A stretch of 64,000 bases of DNA from Lutjanus erythropterus (GCA_020091685.1 CM034591.1:31889555-31953554); one strand, 5' to 3'. Positions 13,401-25,253 are shown, numbered from the stretch's first letter. A program made the numbers and translations. The notes: generated by a model from the letters alone, not told the origin.

Positions 13401-16400
13401 GGACTGATGGTTCTTAGCGGCTCCTGGTTTTCTTTCCCTTCTGCTTCCCTGTGTTTGTTTTCAGCCTTTTGTTTGAGCTTGGCAAAGTAGCGCTGGTGGA
13501 TCTTGAATTCGTTCATTTCGCCCACTTCTAGAACCCCGGAGCAGGACACAATCCCTTTAGTGTTGGTTGCTGACGCCTGGTATATAGCTGCATCCTCCAC
13601 AGTGCAACTGCAAAGATGGGTTATAAAGGTCAACTTAATTATCCTACAAAGTACTTTTATACAGCCAGATTCTGTCTCCTAATTTTACCCATCCTAGTAT
13701 TAGGAGCGGTGGGCAGCTGCTGTGTAGCAGATCTAAACCCACACCCTGGTCAGTTGTACTGACTGAAGCTTTCACTTGCATACATGTTTCTGATGGTACG
13801 GAAAAGTGCTAACTATTGTAAGATTAAAATAAAGCACTACGGTTTCGTTGCCTTCATCAGAGTGCCCTTTGCCGTAAAGTTATTTCAATTTATTTAACAG
13901 GGTAATATGTAATATCTTCAGAGAAGAAGTGCAGTCAGATCAAACATATCAGTGATTCCAAACATATATACTTACTTGTAAATATGCAGGGAATGGCTTT
14001 GTCCATTACGGAATATCTCATATTTAGGCAGTCCACAGTATCTGTCTAACTGTACATCATCCTTATACCAAATAACTTGAGGAGCAGGGTGTCCTGAAAA
14101 AAAACAAACAAACAAACAAAGAAATTCTGGACATCAGGGCAAACAAATTCTCTATCGACTTAGAAGGCAGCAGTTTAGTTTACACCTGCGTCATTGCAAT
14201 GTTCTGTAGCTACAGAAAATTCTGTGCATTAAGCTTTCTCATCAAGATGCATGGGAAAATATTTAGCCTTTTTATAGAAACAGTACATTATTTTTATTAA
14301 TTCACTTTCTTTAAGTTATTACATTCTTATAATCATGCTACTTAGACATCAAGTACACTGTGTTATTGTATGTTCCTGTAATATATTTCCATTAAGTTAC
14401 AAATATCTAATGTAAAGCCTTGTAAAATATTACTATACAGTGTAACATGGGAAGCAGTGTTTACCTGTAACCACACAAGAGAACTTCACATTGCAGGTCT
14501 CAGACACAGCTTTTGACTTGAGGGTTGTTTCAAAGGAGGGCTGCGTTTCCTCAGTTAACTGTGCCATCATACTGCAGAGTGTGCTCCTGTGTGAGGAAAA
14601 GGAGCTGGTCAGTCAATTTTTTTTACAATTAAACATAATTCCAAATACACTGGATTGTTATTTAGTGTAGATGAGCAGTTCCCATACTGCAATGATTTAT
14701 ATGGTTGTTTGGATTAAAAATTATAGCCTTTAATAGTTTGTGAAAGATCATTTTACTTTTAAATTGATTAAGCCTATTAATTTTTCTATGATTCTAATAT
14801 TGAGTGGACATAGAATTTGAAATAAAAACAGACCCTGCTCCCATTACCTCTAGGTGACACTCTTCACATTAAAATGCTGATGATGGAAGCTAATGCAGCG
14901 AAAGACACAGAAAATTACTGATTAAAACTCAAAATTTCTGTAAGGACCATAGAAAAACATGAATGACTATGATACCACCCATAGTTTCATAAAAAGGATG
15001 TAAATGAATGTTTTGAGCCTGCAAGCCACCAGCTTGGCAGATTATGTAACGAGAAAATCCAAATTTGGGCAAACAGTGCCTGGGCGGAGCTAGCCTGTTA
15101 TTGAACATTACTAGGAAAAAAAAACAAAACATAACAGACTGTAAGCTGTCAATTGAATTTATTCACATCAATAACACAAACTTCGACTAAGTACGGCATA
15201 GACGTCCTCAATATGAAGAATGCCCTGAGATAACTTCTGTTATGCCACTAAATAAATTAAATTGACATAACTTGAGTTGACTTCGAAAGCTCTAATTAGT
15301 CCATATGACATTAATTAGAAAAATGAAACACATCACCATAATTATAATGATTCAAGAATATTGAACCATTATAGCATGCGGAAATAGGGAAGAAACTTCA
15401 CACACATACCACAGAATAAGAAAATTGATGAGGGCTTGCATGTATATTGCAGTGTATCATTGTGATGCTTGTGAATATTACGTGCAGCAGTTGATCCATG
15501 TCTGGTGTTGACATCTATGTCAGTGTTGGTTCAGTGCACAGTTAAAGGGTACTGTTACACTTCACTGCATATTACTCATGATAAACAAGACCAAGTACTA
15601 AAAACAGTCACACTTAAATGATTTACTGTGCATATGTGTCTTGCAGCATGCACTACGTACAGCTATTCATCTGGCTGGTATTCAGTGATCTCCTGCAAAT
15701 ATAGTAAAAATTCTACTGTAATTTCACCCTGACAAATGAATTTTTAAGTGAAAAATGTTTCAATTTTGCAGGAAATTAAGATTAACATTTTTTTTTTGTT
15801 TGTTTCGCATTTCTTTTTTTTCTTAAAGTTTTTCCTCATAATATTTGTCTCAATTCATGCTGGAAACAATTCCCATTTCCATTGCCACATGATTAGCATC
15901 ACATATAATTTTGCAGTGCTTACATGCACCTTACTGAATCACATGAGCAATAGTCTTGTTAAGGTAGGGTGACCAGAGGCACCCACTGTCTGGGAACAGT
16001 GCGTTTTTTTTTGGTGGCCTGTCTCCAGGTGAAGTATGTCTCTCAGAAATGTCCACATTTTTTGAACTGCATTAAAAACAGTGTAAAGTAGAATAATACA
16101 TGGCAAGAAACGTCAGGTTTACAACGTAACTTAGGTGATACTCAGGGTTATCAATCAGCTTGCACCATAGTTTGTTAGTACAGTTAGGCCTGCTATAGTC
16201 AAAATACATGACCCACCTTTTAATACATAGTATTTTTGGGTATTTTAGTGAAATATTGACCGCCAAACTCGAAATGTCAGAAATCTGGTCACCATATGTT
16301 AAGGGCCAAAAAAGGGTGATAAAGAATCAAAAAGTCTAGCTGTTACATATCATCCTCATCCCCTATTAAAAAAACAAAAAAGCATATAGAAAGTTACTTT

Positions 16401-16901
16401 GGTAATGTTACTGTAAAGGCTGTCCTGTACCACTGTCTAGAAGAAAACAATATATTTCTAAGATATATTATTTTACTCGTTGTAGTCTATTCCTATGAAC
16501 TGAGGCACCAGTTCAATGAAGAAATCTTTCCACGCTGAAGCTGTTGTCAGCGTATTGCTTGATGTGAAATGGGGCCCATGCCGCATAACTGAGATGCTGT
16601 TCTTAATCAGGAGTTTATTTAAACTCTGGTGGCCATGGCAACAAACAAAGAAATAACACGCCACACACTTACACCCCAGGTTAGGAAAATTTATAGAGCA
16701 CACGGTGGGCTAGCAAGGTCCTTACAGAGGTGTTTGAACAGGTAGTACATCATATGTGTCAGTGTTGAATCCGTACCTGTTTTCTGGCCTCACATTAGAA
16801 ATGTAGCTGCAGCCACCAGGCCGGCTATTCCCACCAATATCATTTCCATTGTTGGATCTTCCATTGCTAGAAGAGGAACGTGTCAACCTTCGTGAACCCA
16901 T
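4211..16901 (-). CDS. alpk3: Alpha-protein kinase 3 (complete, 13 coding exons)
   Basis: Muscle M-band protein of the alpha-kinase family; loss of human ALPK3 causes cardiomyopathy. Exons in transcript order: 16777-16901, 14465-14586, 13976-14093, 12350-13607, 8640-10680, 7807-7954, 7527-7654, 7381-7416, 7016-7290, 6721-6809, 5789-6006, 4656-4704 and 4211-4526. All junctions are GT-AG and keep phase; the total is 4,923 nt (1,640 aa plus TAG). Start chosen because MGSRR and the following ...NVRPEN match the vertebrate N-terminus. Domains: Ig1 about 60-150, disordered Ser/Pro/Glu-rich region about 160-1215, Ig2 about 1222-1313, alpha-kinase about 1333-1570, basic Ser/Pro tail to 1640. The zinc motif HQCNYFC and the lysine of TCIIKV are kept, but the two catalytic Asp positions are Arg and Asn, so it is probably a pseudokinase. 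Shorter than human ALPK3, mainly in the disordered part. Which fish paralogue (a or b) is not decided. Confidence 0.93.
4859..5524. mobile_element. Long fold-back element with TTAA at both ends (copy A)
   Basis: Lies in an intron of alpk3 (between exons 11 and 12). It begins TTAAAGGGA (4859-4867) and ends TCCCTTTAA (5516-5524), so a TTAA sits on both sides of AGGGA/TCCCT ends. Inside, the left half is the imperfect reverse complement of the right half: GATCAGTTAGTTTG near 5138 against AACTACTTGACTGATC near 5222, and CCAAAGCAACCAGACT near 5058 against GTCTGGTGGCTTTGG near 5310. No coding capacity. TTAA duplication is typical of piggyBac-type elements; assignment to that group is inference. Confidence 0.6.
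6020..6650. repeat. Intron sequence resembling a dispersed fish repeat
   Basis: Most of the alpk3 intron between exons 10 and 11. The segment starting GACCTTCAACTCTGGACG and containing GTATACGTCCCCGGCCG reads like a dispersed teleost repeat I have the impression of knowing, but I cannot name the family and see no second copy here. It has no splice-consistent coding frame. Low confidence. Confidence 0.25.
7527..7954 (-). CDS. alpk3: alpk3 exons 6-7: second Ig domain
   Basis: Exon 6 (7807-7954) starts APQVIRKIRGETF and carries the first Ig cysteine in LKLWCQFFNVLSD and Trp in VKWYKNEE. Exon 7 (7527-7654) carries the second cysteine in the classic KDSGVYGCTITNEYG. Unlike Ig1, both disulphide cysteines are present. 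Part of exon 7 (7613-7643) is copied exactly inside intron 4 at 11996-12026. Confidence 0.9.
8640..10680 (-). CDS. alpk3: alpk3 exon 5: large disordered exon
   Basis: A 2,041-nt exon opening AHTKMNRNDAPVSCEL after a TTACACAG acceptor. It includes a polyproline run (plus strand GGT repeat near 10580-10605), many Ser/Thr/Glu-rich segments, and the block QELASGARRKILIPKAK, which matches the vertebrate ALPK3 motif just before the second Ig domain. Ser-Pro repeats follow (SPSLSRRSPLLQPP). It ends DPFK in phase 1. The inner sequence looks disordered and fast-evolving; only the 3' part is clearly shared with mammals. Confidence 0.87.
10681..12349. other. alpk3: alpk3 intron 4
   Basis: A 1,669-nt intron between the two large exons. 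It has no coding exon that fits the frame (exon 4 ends in phase 0 and exon 5 begins in phase 0). The only striking content is the 31-bp copy of exon 7 sequence at 11996-12026. Confidence 0.7.
11996..12026 (-). repeat. 31-bp exact copy of alpk3 exon 7 sequence inside intron 4
   Basis: Positions 11996-12026 match 7613-7643 base for base and in the same orientation; both start GCCTGAACAATGG and end GACCTGAGTTT. The source encodes part of Ig2 (TQVNLAIVQA). Flanking bases do not match, there is no splice acceptor or donor pair around it, and the copy is not an exon. It is far too long to be chance. Confidence 0.85.
12350..13607 (-). CDS. alpk3: alpk3 exon 4: end of Ig1 and acidic disordered region
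   Basis: A 1,258-nt exon starting NCTVEDAAIYQAS and closing Ig1 at KGIVSCSGVLEV. It continues with the conserved block FKIHQRYFAKLKQKAE and SPDRTQRKRR. The rest (about residues 200-541) is low-complexity Glu/Ser/Thr/Val-rich sequence with no recognised domain. It ends in phase 0 at GAG|GTGAGT. The first 300 codons align best with other vertebrates; the tail is poorly conserved, as is normal for this family. Confidence 0.88.
13976..14586 (-). CDS. alpk3: alpk3 exons 2-3: first Ig domain
   Basis: Exons 14465-14586 and 13976-14093 encode the AQLTEETQPSFETTLKS lead-in and the first Ig (I-set) domain with NVKFSCVVTG, a core Trp in QVIWYKDD and the motif LDRYCGLPKYEI. The domain ends in exon 4 with EDAAIYQASATN. 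The usual Tyr-x-Cys of an Ig domain is Tyr-Gln-Ala here, so the second disulphide cysteine is absent; human ALPK3 has the same YQA. This is therefore a family trait, not damage. Confidence 0.88.
14587..16776. other. alpk3: alpk3 intron 1
   Basis: A 2,190-nt AT-rich intron. Apart from the inverted-repeat element at 15964-16298 I see no exon, RNA or clear regulatory site. Confidence 0.7.
15964..16298. mobile_element. Small inverted-repeat element (MITE-like) in alpk3 intron 1
   Basis: Begins TAGGGTGACCAGA and ends TCTGGTCACCATA, giving inverted ends GGTGACCAGA/TCTGGTCACC. TA dinucleotides flank both ends, as for Tc1/mariner-type insertions. About 335 bp, no coding capacity. Confidence 0.5.
16777..16901 (-). 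CDS. alpk3: alpk3 coding exon 1 (N-terminus)
   Basis: Encodes MGSRRLTRSSSSNGRSN and ends ...SYISNVRPEN, closely parallel to the start of vertebrate ALPK3, which fixes the initiation codon. The exon ends in phase 2 at a GTACGG donor. The upstream sequence in the transcript is pyrimidine-rich and ends CTACCTGAAG just before AGAATGG, so a 3' splice site may lie only 3 nt before the ATG, with a separate untranslated exon near the promoter. Confidence 0.88.
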
Positions 16902-17219
16902 TCTCTTCAGGTAGAAGAAAACTCAGAAGAAAAAAAAAGCTTTCCAGGAGAGAAAAAAAGTTTGTATTGCAGTTTTTGTCTTTCCAGAGAGATTAATTAC
17001 AGCTAAAAGAGAGTGAAAAGAGTGAAAACATGAGTATGTTGATAACTTGACCACAGACAGAACAATAAAAGTTATATTACATAAACTTGTGTTAGATTAT
17101 AAGTTTTTCTATTGTTCAACATTAAAAACATAAACATCAGCAGCAGATGTTCTTTAAAAAACAGCTCTGTCCTGTTCTTTACTCACATAAACAACATCCA
17201 GCAGTCCATTTTACACAGT

Positions 17220-17345
17220 TAACTCACCGTTCAAAGGTTTCTTTCCCTCCTTTGACAGATACCCCACAGCTCTGACTTAAGGCACTGCGATTTCCAATCA
17301 AACATGAGCATGCGTAGGCTGCTGGACTATTTATAGTTGGCCTGC
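17220..17345 (-). promoter_or_regulatory. alpk3: alpk3 promoter / untranslated first exon candidate
   Basis: On the minus strand CTATAAATAG (17327-17336) is both a TATA-like element and a full match to the MEF2 consensus YTAWWWWTAR, which fits a muscle gene. It lies about 430 bp upstream of the ATG. A splice-donor-like AACGGTGAGT on the minus strand (exon end near 17227) would give a short 5' untranslated exon of roughly 17228-17300. Transcription start is not proven. Confidence 0.45.
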
Positions 17346-19890
17346 AAATAGGCACAAGAACACATCACACTTTCCAAAACTTGCCTTTGGACCATTTTAT
17401 AAAAAACAATATGCCAACACCAAAAAAATTTAAAGCCATGTAGTAAAAAGTCTGTACAAAAAAAAGAAAAATTCCTTTTGAGGAAGAAAAAAACCCCCAC
17501 AATAATTCCAAGTCAGATACAAGGTTATCCCAGGTTTGATAGTTCCCCGAATAGGATAAGAGGATTTAAAAGACAGGACAGAGAACAGAAAAACAGAGTT
17601 TTTTTCCAGTCTGCTACCAATGGATTACATGCGCTCAGAGACAAGAGGGACCACTTGTGTGGTCAGTAGTTGGCTGCTCCTCTCTTCAAACTTTAGAGGT
17701 CTGACTGTAATAAAGAATCATATGAGCCTGTCAATCAGGAGAATGACGCATTCATGTTTAACTCCAATATGAGCTCTTAATATGAGCAGCGCATTGTTCC
17801 AGTCATCCAGTCACATGATGTTACTTTCCAAGCATAAAAGTGTGGAGTTATAATGATCCGTGTTTGCCAAAGGACTTGCTGACACAGAGTTATAAGCAAA
17901 ATTTGACGGAAACAGCACAAATGGCCACCCTTTTCCCATTTTGTGTTTTCTTGTTTTTAGAAAGATAAAGTTTTAAAATATTATTTAACATACAGTAAGG
18001 CAGTGAAACCTGCCAAGCTCTGTGGCATGCATTGTCCAGTGAGTGACAATTGCTTTGGACCCCCAAGGAAAAGCAGTAGGAATAGAACAACCTTATATAG
18101 GCAGATCCCACTGACTGCCAGAGAGCTCTTATCGTTACACAAGTATGCACATACACACAGTCTTTCTCACACTCACACATGAAACAGTGATCAGCACTAA
18201 CTAAGTAGTTTTTTTGTATTTTACAAAACTAAACATGATCCATATAAATGTTACATTGACCATCATTTTTAAAAAGTCTGAATCTGCTTGCGGTTTCTGC
18301 CTGCTGAAAGTTTTTCATCATCACAATCGCCTTAGTGCTTTCTCTTGGTGGGAACTAAAAGATGAATAATATTATAGCAGGGGGGACTTACCACAATTTT
18401 CTTTTTCTTTTTTTTTTTTTACTTTTTGCTAATGAATTGTGTCTCTCTAAAAATCTATACACTGAAATGGCATCAGAATGCTTAATTCACGAGTGTCTCA
18501 GCGCCTCCCCACTAACTTGGAGTATTTCTATGATCTCCACATCTGTAGAAATGATTCAGACAGACAGTAGCCAACTCATGTAAACACACAAATTATCATG
18601 GTAGACTAAAATAATAAGAGAAGCTACTCCAGCAGGTGGATACTAAAAGACAATACTCACCTTAACCACAACCTGTTCACCCTGGCAAGCAATACGGATG
18701 TATCTGCTGACGTACCAGCAGACCACAAAATAGCTTCTTTCTGAGGCTGCAAGACTCCCTAATTTATCATCCACACTCCAACATGAGTAAAAGTTTATTT
18801 CTAAGACTCATTATTTATTCAAAGATTGAAAACCTGCCCTATAAGAAAACTGCCCAGACATAATTGATTAGCGCTATACAGATAATCTTAATTTGACTTG
18901 ACAAATCCAAATTAAAATTAAATTAACCTGTAAGGCTGAGAGTTAAAACTATCCTAAAACTATCACCTGTAAGAATGTTTGACTTTCACCTTGTACTTAT
19001 TTTCTGCCTGGTAAACAAACTGCACACCCTCCACATCTTCTTTTGAAATCTCGTACCCCAACTGTCTGGCACAAGTACCACTGTGATTTATAGCTTCCTG
19101 AGTGTGCTCGCCCTGAATCTACTTCAAAGGTATCAATCCAAAATACTCTCAGGTTACCACTCATCTTATTACAGATGCTATGTGCCTTCTGATCAGCTAT
19201 TTTCTTGTTCCATCCATCCATCATGGTCATCTGTAACTCCCACACTTTCCACTTTTATTGCCAGGGAGGTGATGTACTGACTCAACCTTTAACAACCAGG
19301 ATTAACTGAAGAATTTCTTTTCAAAATAAGAGAAGAATTCTATCAAACTCACAATGTGCAAGTATTTTTATTTCAAAAATGATAGAAATGCCTCAGTGTG
19401 TGTCTTAAAAAGGGGCACAGAGTGAGGCATTTCTGAATGGACTCCATGAGCGATTCCCATACAGCATGCCCCATAGGCTGTAGTGACAGACACGTGAGGG
19501 CTGCACAGCATCGTGTGTGACTGGTTGCCAGTCCTCTGTGAGGGGGCTGGAAAGCACAGTTGCCTCAGCATGGTCTGGATATTCTGGACAGGGTGTGTAC
19601 AGACAGATCAAAGCACGACAGAGTGTGGAGACACTACAGAGGCCCGGAGACTCTGTCGAGTGACTCTGTCTGACAGTGTATCCCCTTTAAATATGTTACC
19701 CAACTGCTGATGGTTGGAGAGGGATTTCCTAACACTGAACCACATATATGAAGATACAGAAAAATGTACCACGCATATATAAAACTCTGGAAGAGAAAAT
19801 AGCACCAGTGGAAAAAAAAGACTACTTCGACGGACACCACATGTAACTTTTCCATGAAGTTTTATTTCATCTAATTTTGTTATCCACGTC
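17346..19890. other. Intergenic spacer upstream of alpk3
   Basis: No gene recognised. The longest minus-strand frame (18997-19245) has no family resemblance and no plausible exon partners. A possible alpk3 enhancer could lie here but nothing in the sequence proves it. Confidence 0.5.
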
Positions 19891-19892
19891 AT

Positions 19893-20010
19893 ATTCAAGT
19901 CAAGTCAAATTTTATTTCTATAGCCCCAAATCAAAATTTGCCTCAGGGAGCTTTACAATCTGTGCAACACCCCCTGTCCTGTAAACCCTCGAAAGAGTAA
20001 GGAAAAACAC
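19893..20010. repeat. Dispersed teleost repeat fragment
   Basis: Starts with a duplicated GTCAAGTCAA and carries TTTTATTTCTATAGCCCC, GGGAGCTTTACAATCTGT and CCCCCTGTCC in order. I recognise this arrangement as a widespread fish interspersed repeat (retroposon-like), but I cannot name the family with certainty. Confidence 0.55.
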
Positions 20011-20420
20011 CCCCAAAATATATATATATTATTCCCACTTTCCCCAAAACAAATAATCACGTCATTGATTTAACAACCCATCTCCAAATCTGAATTCAGA
20101 TGGTGTCTGGTGGGGGCATGATATCAACATTGCATGCCCGTTGCCTCATGCTTTGCTATGTATAGCGCTTCTCCAAATCCTGTTGTGGCTTTAGTCTGGC
20201 AGATTTATAGAGGGGGGGTTCAGATGATGCTCACTGAGATCACTACCTCTGGCTTTGTTGATACCATTATCTGTCTTTTGCAAACATAATTGTGCACTAT
20301 CAGGAATAGATGGAGGTCACCGTGGGGCAAATGTAAATTGTCATAATCAGTCATTATAACCAGAGTGGTAATGGACAAGCTAAGGTCCACAGGACTGTTG
20401 TTGTTCAGGTTGTGTGCAAA

Positions 20421-20424
<4 letters not shown>

Positions 20425-20462
<38 letters not shown>
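20425..20462. repeat. (TG)16(CG)3 microsatellite
   Basis: Sixteen TG units followed by three CG units. Alternating purine-pyrimidine, so Z-DNA-capable. Confidence 0.95.
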
Positions 20463-20463
<1 letters not shown>

Positions 20464-20654
20464 TGGTGGATAAGGATAGACCAAAAGGTATGAAGCAGGT
20501 TGGAAAACTGTCAGCTCTTCAGTTTCACTGTGGCATTTATTTACCAGCTCCATAGCCATCCAATAAATAGTGACCTTTCAGTGTGTGCTCATGAACCTTT
20601 CACTCACGACTTCCTCTTGTCCCTTGCTCTTTGTCCAGTTATAATCTCATTTGT

Positions 20655-21385
20655 AGGGCTGGGTACCAAATTACGATACTTTTACAACACCAGCTATATT
20701 GCTTTGATTCAGTATTGAAAAATGCCTTTTAATTCGTTACCAAATTTCAATACCTGAGGAGTAAATCTAATCAACTTCAGTGAGCAATTAAGAACGCAGC
20801 TTATACCAAAATCTAATAATGCTGGTGACTGGCTGTCTAATGTTCCATGCTGTTGAAGCATAACATGGGGATCACTGTTAATTTATTTTTTCACCACCAG
20901 CTACTTGTCTACACAGATAACTAAGTGAACATTGTGCCACTTGTTAGCTAGCCAGTGCAGCTAACCTGTTAGTTTGTCGTGGAGTCACGACTATGGGGAT
21001 GCATAACCTGGAGCCAAGGCAAAAAGTGTTTCTGACAGTTGGCATCATAGACATGTATAAGTAGATGCTGTATTGTAGGTCAACGTCGCAGTCATATTGG
21101 TCCAGTCAAGCTGCCCTGTAAACACATACATGTAAACATAGGAGCTGCATTTTGTTGTTTATTTATTTATTTTTTATTAATGTTCGTTTGACAGCTATTT
21201 CTATTGTTTTTCATATAGTTCAATACTGTATAGATATTTCATCAATTTCTTCTCCTTTGAAATGTGTAATTGTAGTATAATGTATAAAGTCATTTCCTTT
21301 GACATTGATTTTATAAAATTGGTCTAAAAAAATATTGCTTAGCAACCAGTATCAAAGTCAAGGTATTGTTAGGTATTCTTTGTCT
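20655..21385. mobile_element. Degraded DNA-transposon-like repeat (GGGCTGGGTA family)
   Basis: Begins TAGGGCTGGGTACCAAATT with ACGATAC-type motifs and ends near AAGGTATTGTTAGGTATTC. A related start, TTAGGGTTGGGTATCG, occurs at 59211. The ends pair only loosely, so limits are approximate. No coding frame. Confidence 0.4.
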
Positions 21386-22069
21386 TTGTAGAAATTAGTC
21401 TCACCAATATTCCTCTTTTTTTGTTTAGTTTTAGTGTAACTGGTAATCGGAGAACACCTGCCTTCAGCCTCCAGCAAACCATTATGCCCTTGACTCACTG
21501 TGAGTGTCAGCCAAAATGAATGTCCATGCAGTGTTTTCTGTGCAATTAAACAATCACAACATTTTTGTCATGAGCAGGTACTGTCTGTACGTCTGTCTGT
21601 CTGTAATTTCTCACCAGGAAAGTTGTCCAAATGACAGAGTCGCTATTATATATGGCTGTACTGAAGCATGAGAACCAATCAGGATGTCAGTGTTGATGTC
21701 TAGTTTAAAACTGGTTGATATTCTGTCTTAATGTCTTTTCAACCAGCTAAAAGGTGGTTACAGCATCAACATGTCACATAACACAAATATGTTCAATCAT
21801 TGTGATCATATGTTCATTTGTAGGTTGAAAGAGAGACAATATTGAACATGAAGGAATTTCTCCAAAGTTATGTGTCACTGGCAGGTGAAATGTGGTCAAC
21901 ACAAAGATGTGTGGTCAACACATTAAATGTTTCATATAAAATGTCAGAAATACAATCTATATAGGCTGTGAACTGCCAATAAGAAGCACATCACACTGGG
22001 AGAAGTTCTTAATATAAAATAAAGAAATTGCACTTCTTACTGTAGCCTAATGTGCATGTATAAGTACTT

Positions 22070-22165
22070 AGGCCAGGGAGGTATCCAGACTTTTTTGACT
22101 GGCGTGGCCTAAGTGGGGCACTGACTTAAAAAGGGGTGGCCTATTGCCCCTGACATAGACCTATT
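22070..22165. repeat. Fragment of a GGGGTGGCC-rich dispersed repeat
   Basis: Contains GGTATCCAGACTTTTTTGAC, GGCGTGGCC and AAGGGGTGGCC. It resembles the segments at 48166-48260 and 49740-49812. Confidence 0.4.
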
Positions 22166-24579
22166 GCCTATAGGGTCGACTGTATGTACTGTATGTATGG
22201 ACTGGGATGTAACACAAAGAGCAACAAAGACATTTTTATGATCAGGGAGACGTGGTCGATGAGTGGGTTAAATGCAGGATTTGCATCCAGTCCAGTTTTT
22301 TGGCTTCCAGCTGAGAAATTGGGATTTAGTTTTTTAGTGAGGCTCCAAAGTGACAATATGTTTTTATTTGCAGATTGTAGAGGAGGAAAAATGTCACTGA
22401 CAACGTCTTCAAATAGTTGGTTGAAAAACTTTCACTTTTGAATATTTGACATCCACTCCTTCATAACTCCAGAGTTTGCCCTTTCTAGCTAGTAGTACAG
22501 CTGTTACAGATGTGACTATGACCATTTGAAAGGCCAGTAGCATCTTTTGAGAAGAAACATTGACACCTTGTGTATATTATATGAAGTTTTTAAGACTTTT
22601 TTCAACAGTTCAACAATTGTGCAAAGCTCTGGAGTCAGACTGTGCCCTTTTCTGTTTTGCGCAGAAAGCTTAAAAAGTCAGTGTTGCATATAACTTACTT
22701 AAAAAGACTTTCAATGTTGTCTTTTGCAGGAAAAAGAGCTGTGGTCTCTAATGGGAAACCAACACCTCAGGGAGACATATTTGTTGATCTATAACCCAAC
22801 TAATATGAAATATTGTCTATAAATGTGGCATATGAACTTGGGCCACTACATTAGTTGAATTTAGACATTTGCCACATTGATAGGTCACTGTCTACCCCAG
22901 CAAAGATTTCATCGCACTTTGCTGTGTGGTACTCTTCTGAAAAGGTTTTTATGAAACTTGGACTGATCCACCTTAAACTAATGAAGCCAGCTCCTGCTTC
23001 AAAAGAATGACTCCTGGCCAATATTAAGAGTTTCCTCTTGTTTGGTTCTGTTGAATAATCAAGTGGTTGAGTGCATTCATATTATTTTTAATGCCAGTTG
23101 ATGAAAAACATTTCACACAAATGATGTTCCTAATGATCTTTGAAGAACCCTTGCCATATTATTATCACAGCCACAGATTTGTAAAAAATAAAGGTTAAAT
23201 TGAGAAATAAGTGTTTGATGTAGCTGCCTGTGGAGCAAACAAGCTCCTGAGATAAATCACTATTAAAGCTGCGTGAAACACCAGCTGCATGGAGAACACG
23301 CTGTTCTAATCCAACTGGGATATTACAGCACCCAGATCCAAGATGGTTTGAGTGGCGAGGTGTCGACACGGACAGATGAGGAGAGGGGCACGCCAGTGGA
23401 CAAACAGGGGTAAAGGCAGTTATTATTGGGATTTTAATCAAGTATTAACAAGTCTTTTGGGGGCTGGGGCTAGATTACCGTGTTCATAGGACCAAAAAAC
23501 TACAGAATATTGATATTTTTAGATCAGCGTCTCTCTTAACATCTTAGAAAATATAAAATCTTTAATCAAGATTTGTGAGGGTCTGTCGTGAGAGTTTATT
23601 GGCAGGGTGGCCCGGTGCCAAGTGTACCCCCAAACACCTCCCAACACGCAGGCACAGTTGGACAGCAGATTGTTTTGATGTTTGACAGGTCTCTGTGGAA
23701 ACTGAGCTTGGCTTTGTACGGACGTCTGGCCCACTGCTGAGGTTGTGACATCATCTTCTGGATATTCACACCAGTGTCAGCTCCAAGGAAGCAGAAACAG
23801 GAGAAGACTTGACCTCCAAGGACAGCTGTGTGCCCCACACACTCTCTCACACACACACACACTGTGCTTTACGTAGCACTGCACTGCTCACACCGCCCTC
23901 AGCCAATCACATCCACAGACGGCAAACATGCAGTGTTTTCCTATACTGACTAATGGGCCGCGGTTAATACTGCAACGCACTCCACATTAGACAGAAGCTG
24001 ACAACCATTGTGATTGACTGGGATAAATTTGGCCTGTTTCCATTTTTAATTTAACATTTAAGGAATGAAGATGCTGAAAAATTTACTTCTCAAGCAGATA
24101 AATTACATTATGTTTGCATTTACTGGCATAAAATACAACATTAACTTTTGTGACAGATATTAGAATAAAGATACTGAATATGAAACCCTGCAAAGTTATA
24201 TATTTGATTTCAGTGCATTTACCAGCTTTTGATATCATTTTTTGATAGTAATATAAAATGGTCTGCTGCCCAGCGTTGACCACAGCTGCTATGTGTGTGT
24301 AAAATTCCATACAAATTGGGGGGTTTATTAACAAATATACAAATGTTTTCAGAAATATTGCAAATCTATCCATCTGGGAGCTCAAAGCCCTAAACATCTT
24401 GCTAGAGCATCCTCAATTAACTTCATCTATTTAATAAATAAAAAAAAATATAGAGGATAAATGAACACCAATGTGACAGATTTTTATTCAGGTGGAATTA
24501 CAGTGACCTCTAATGGTAAAAGTGAGTGCTGTAAAATACCACCGATGTAGCAACTTCCCTGCTCTATGATGCTTACAGA
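22166..24579. other. Intergenic spacer, nothing recognised
   Basis: Short frames only. A short CA run near 23850 is the only simple repeat. I see no gene or RNA. Confidence 0.45.
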
Positions 24580-25253
24580 CAGACCTGGGCAAAATATGTC
24601 TCAGAGGCCAAATCCAGTGAAAGGTTCCATAAGGCCATCATGAGAATTTAGGAATATTGCACTTTAAGTCTAAATCTAGAGACAGTGGATATAATTTTGC
24701 TAACTATTAAACTGTTATCAGGCCTTTATACATCAGTGCAGTGGTCACTGATAATGATAATAAACTGTGTTGTTTATATTTAACTGTAACTTTACTCACT
24801 CAGTGCCATACACCCATGTTGTTTCCATTGTTATTCTACTGTTGCTGCTGCTATCACTGCAACCTGTATCCATCATGCATTGCATAATATAAAACTTAAA
24901 GTTTTGGACCCTGCCAACTAAAATAACTAGCCCACATGACATGGCAATTAAGAGGTGCTGACAAACAGTATAAATGCATTACTGTGTTAGCCAGCTAGTA
25001 GCTTATATACATGTATCAAACACTTATTCTGACTAGGGACACTGGACTGACTGTGAATGAATTTGGTGTGGCGATGACCAACAGAAACCAGCAGCTGCAA
25101 TGTGATGATGATGATGATGATGATGATTTCTTCTATTCCATTACTAGAAATTCAACCAGTATTAGAACTTTATATCAGATATCTGTCTGACCCACAGCAG
25201 CCTGATCAATTTCTCATGTGACCCCCCCCATGAAAAACAGTTGCCCACCCCTG
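24580..25253. mobile_element. hAT-like non-autonomous element
   Basis: The left end CAGACCTGGGCAAAAT and the right end, read on the minus strand, CAGGGGTGGGCAACTG are the inverted ends typical of vertebrate hAT transposons. The body has no transposase frame and contains an ATG/GAT microsatellite at 25102-25127. I could not find a clean 8-bp target duplication, so it is probably old. Confidence 0.55.
25102..25127. repeat. (GAT)8 microsatellite
   Basis: About eight uninterrupted GAT/ATG trinucleotide units within the hAT-like element. Confidence 0.9.

Noticed and set aside
12933-13490. 185-codon plus-strand frame
   Set aside because: Antisense shadow of alpk3 exon 4; no family resemblance.
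18997-19245. 82-codon minus-strand frame in the alpk3-cry5 spacer
   Set aside because: Residues look protein-like, but I recognise no domain, and there are no matching splice sites or upstream exons.
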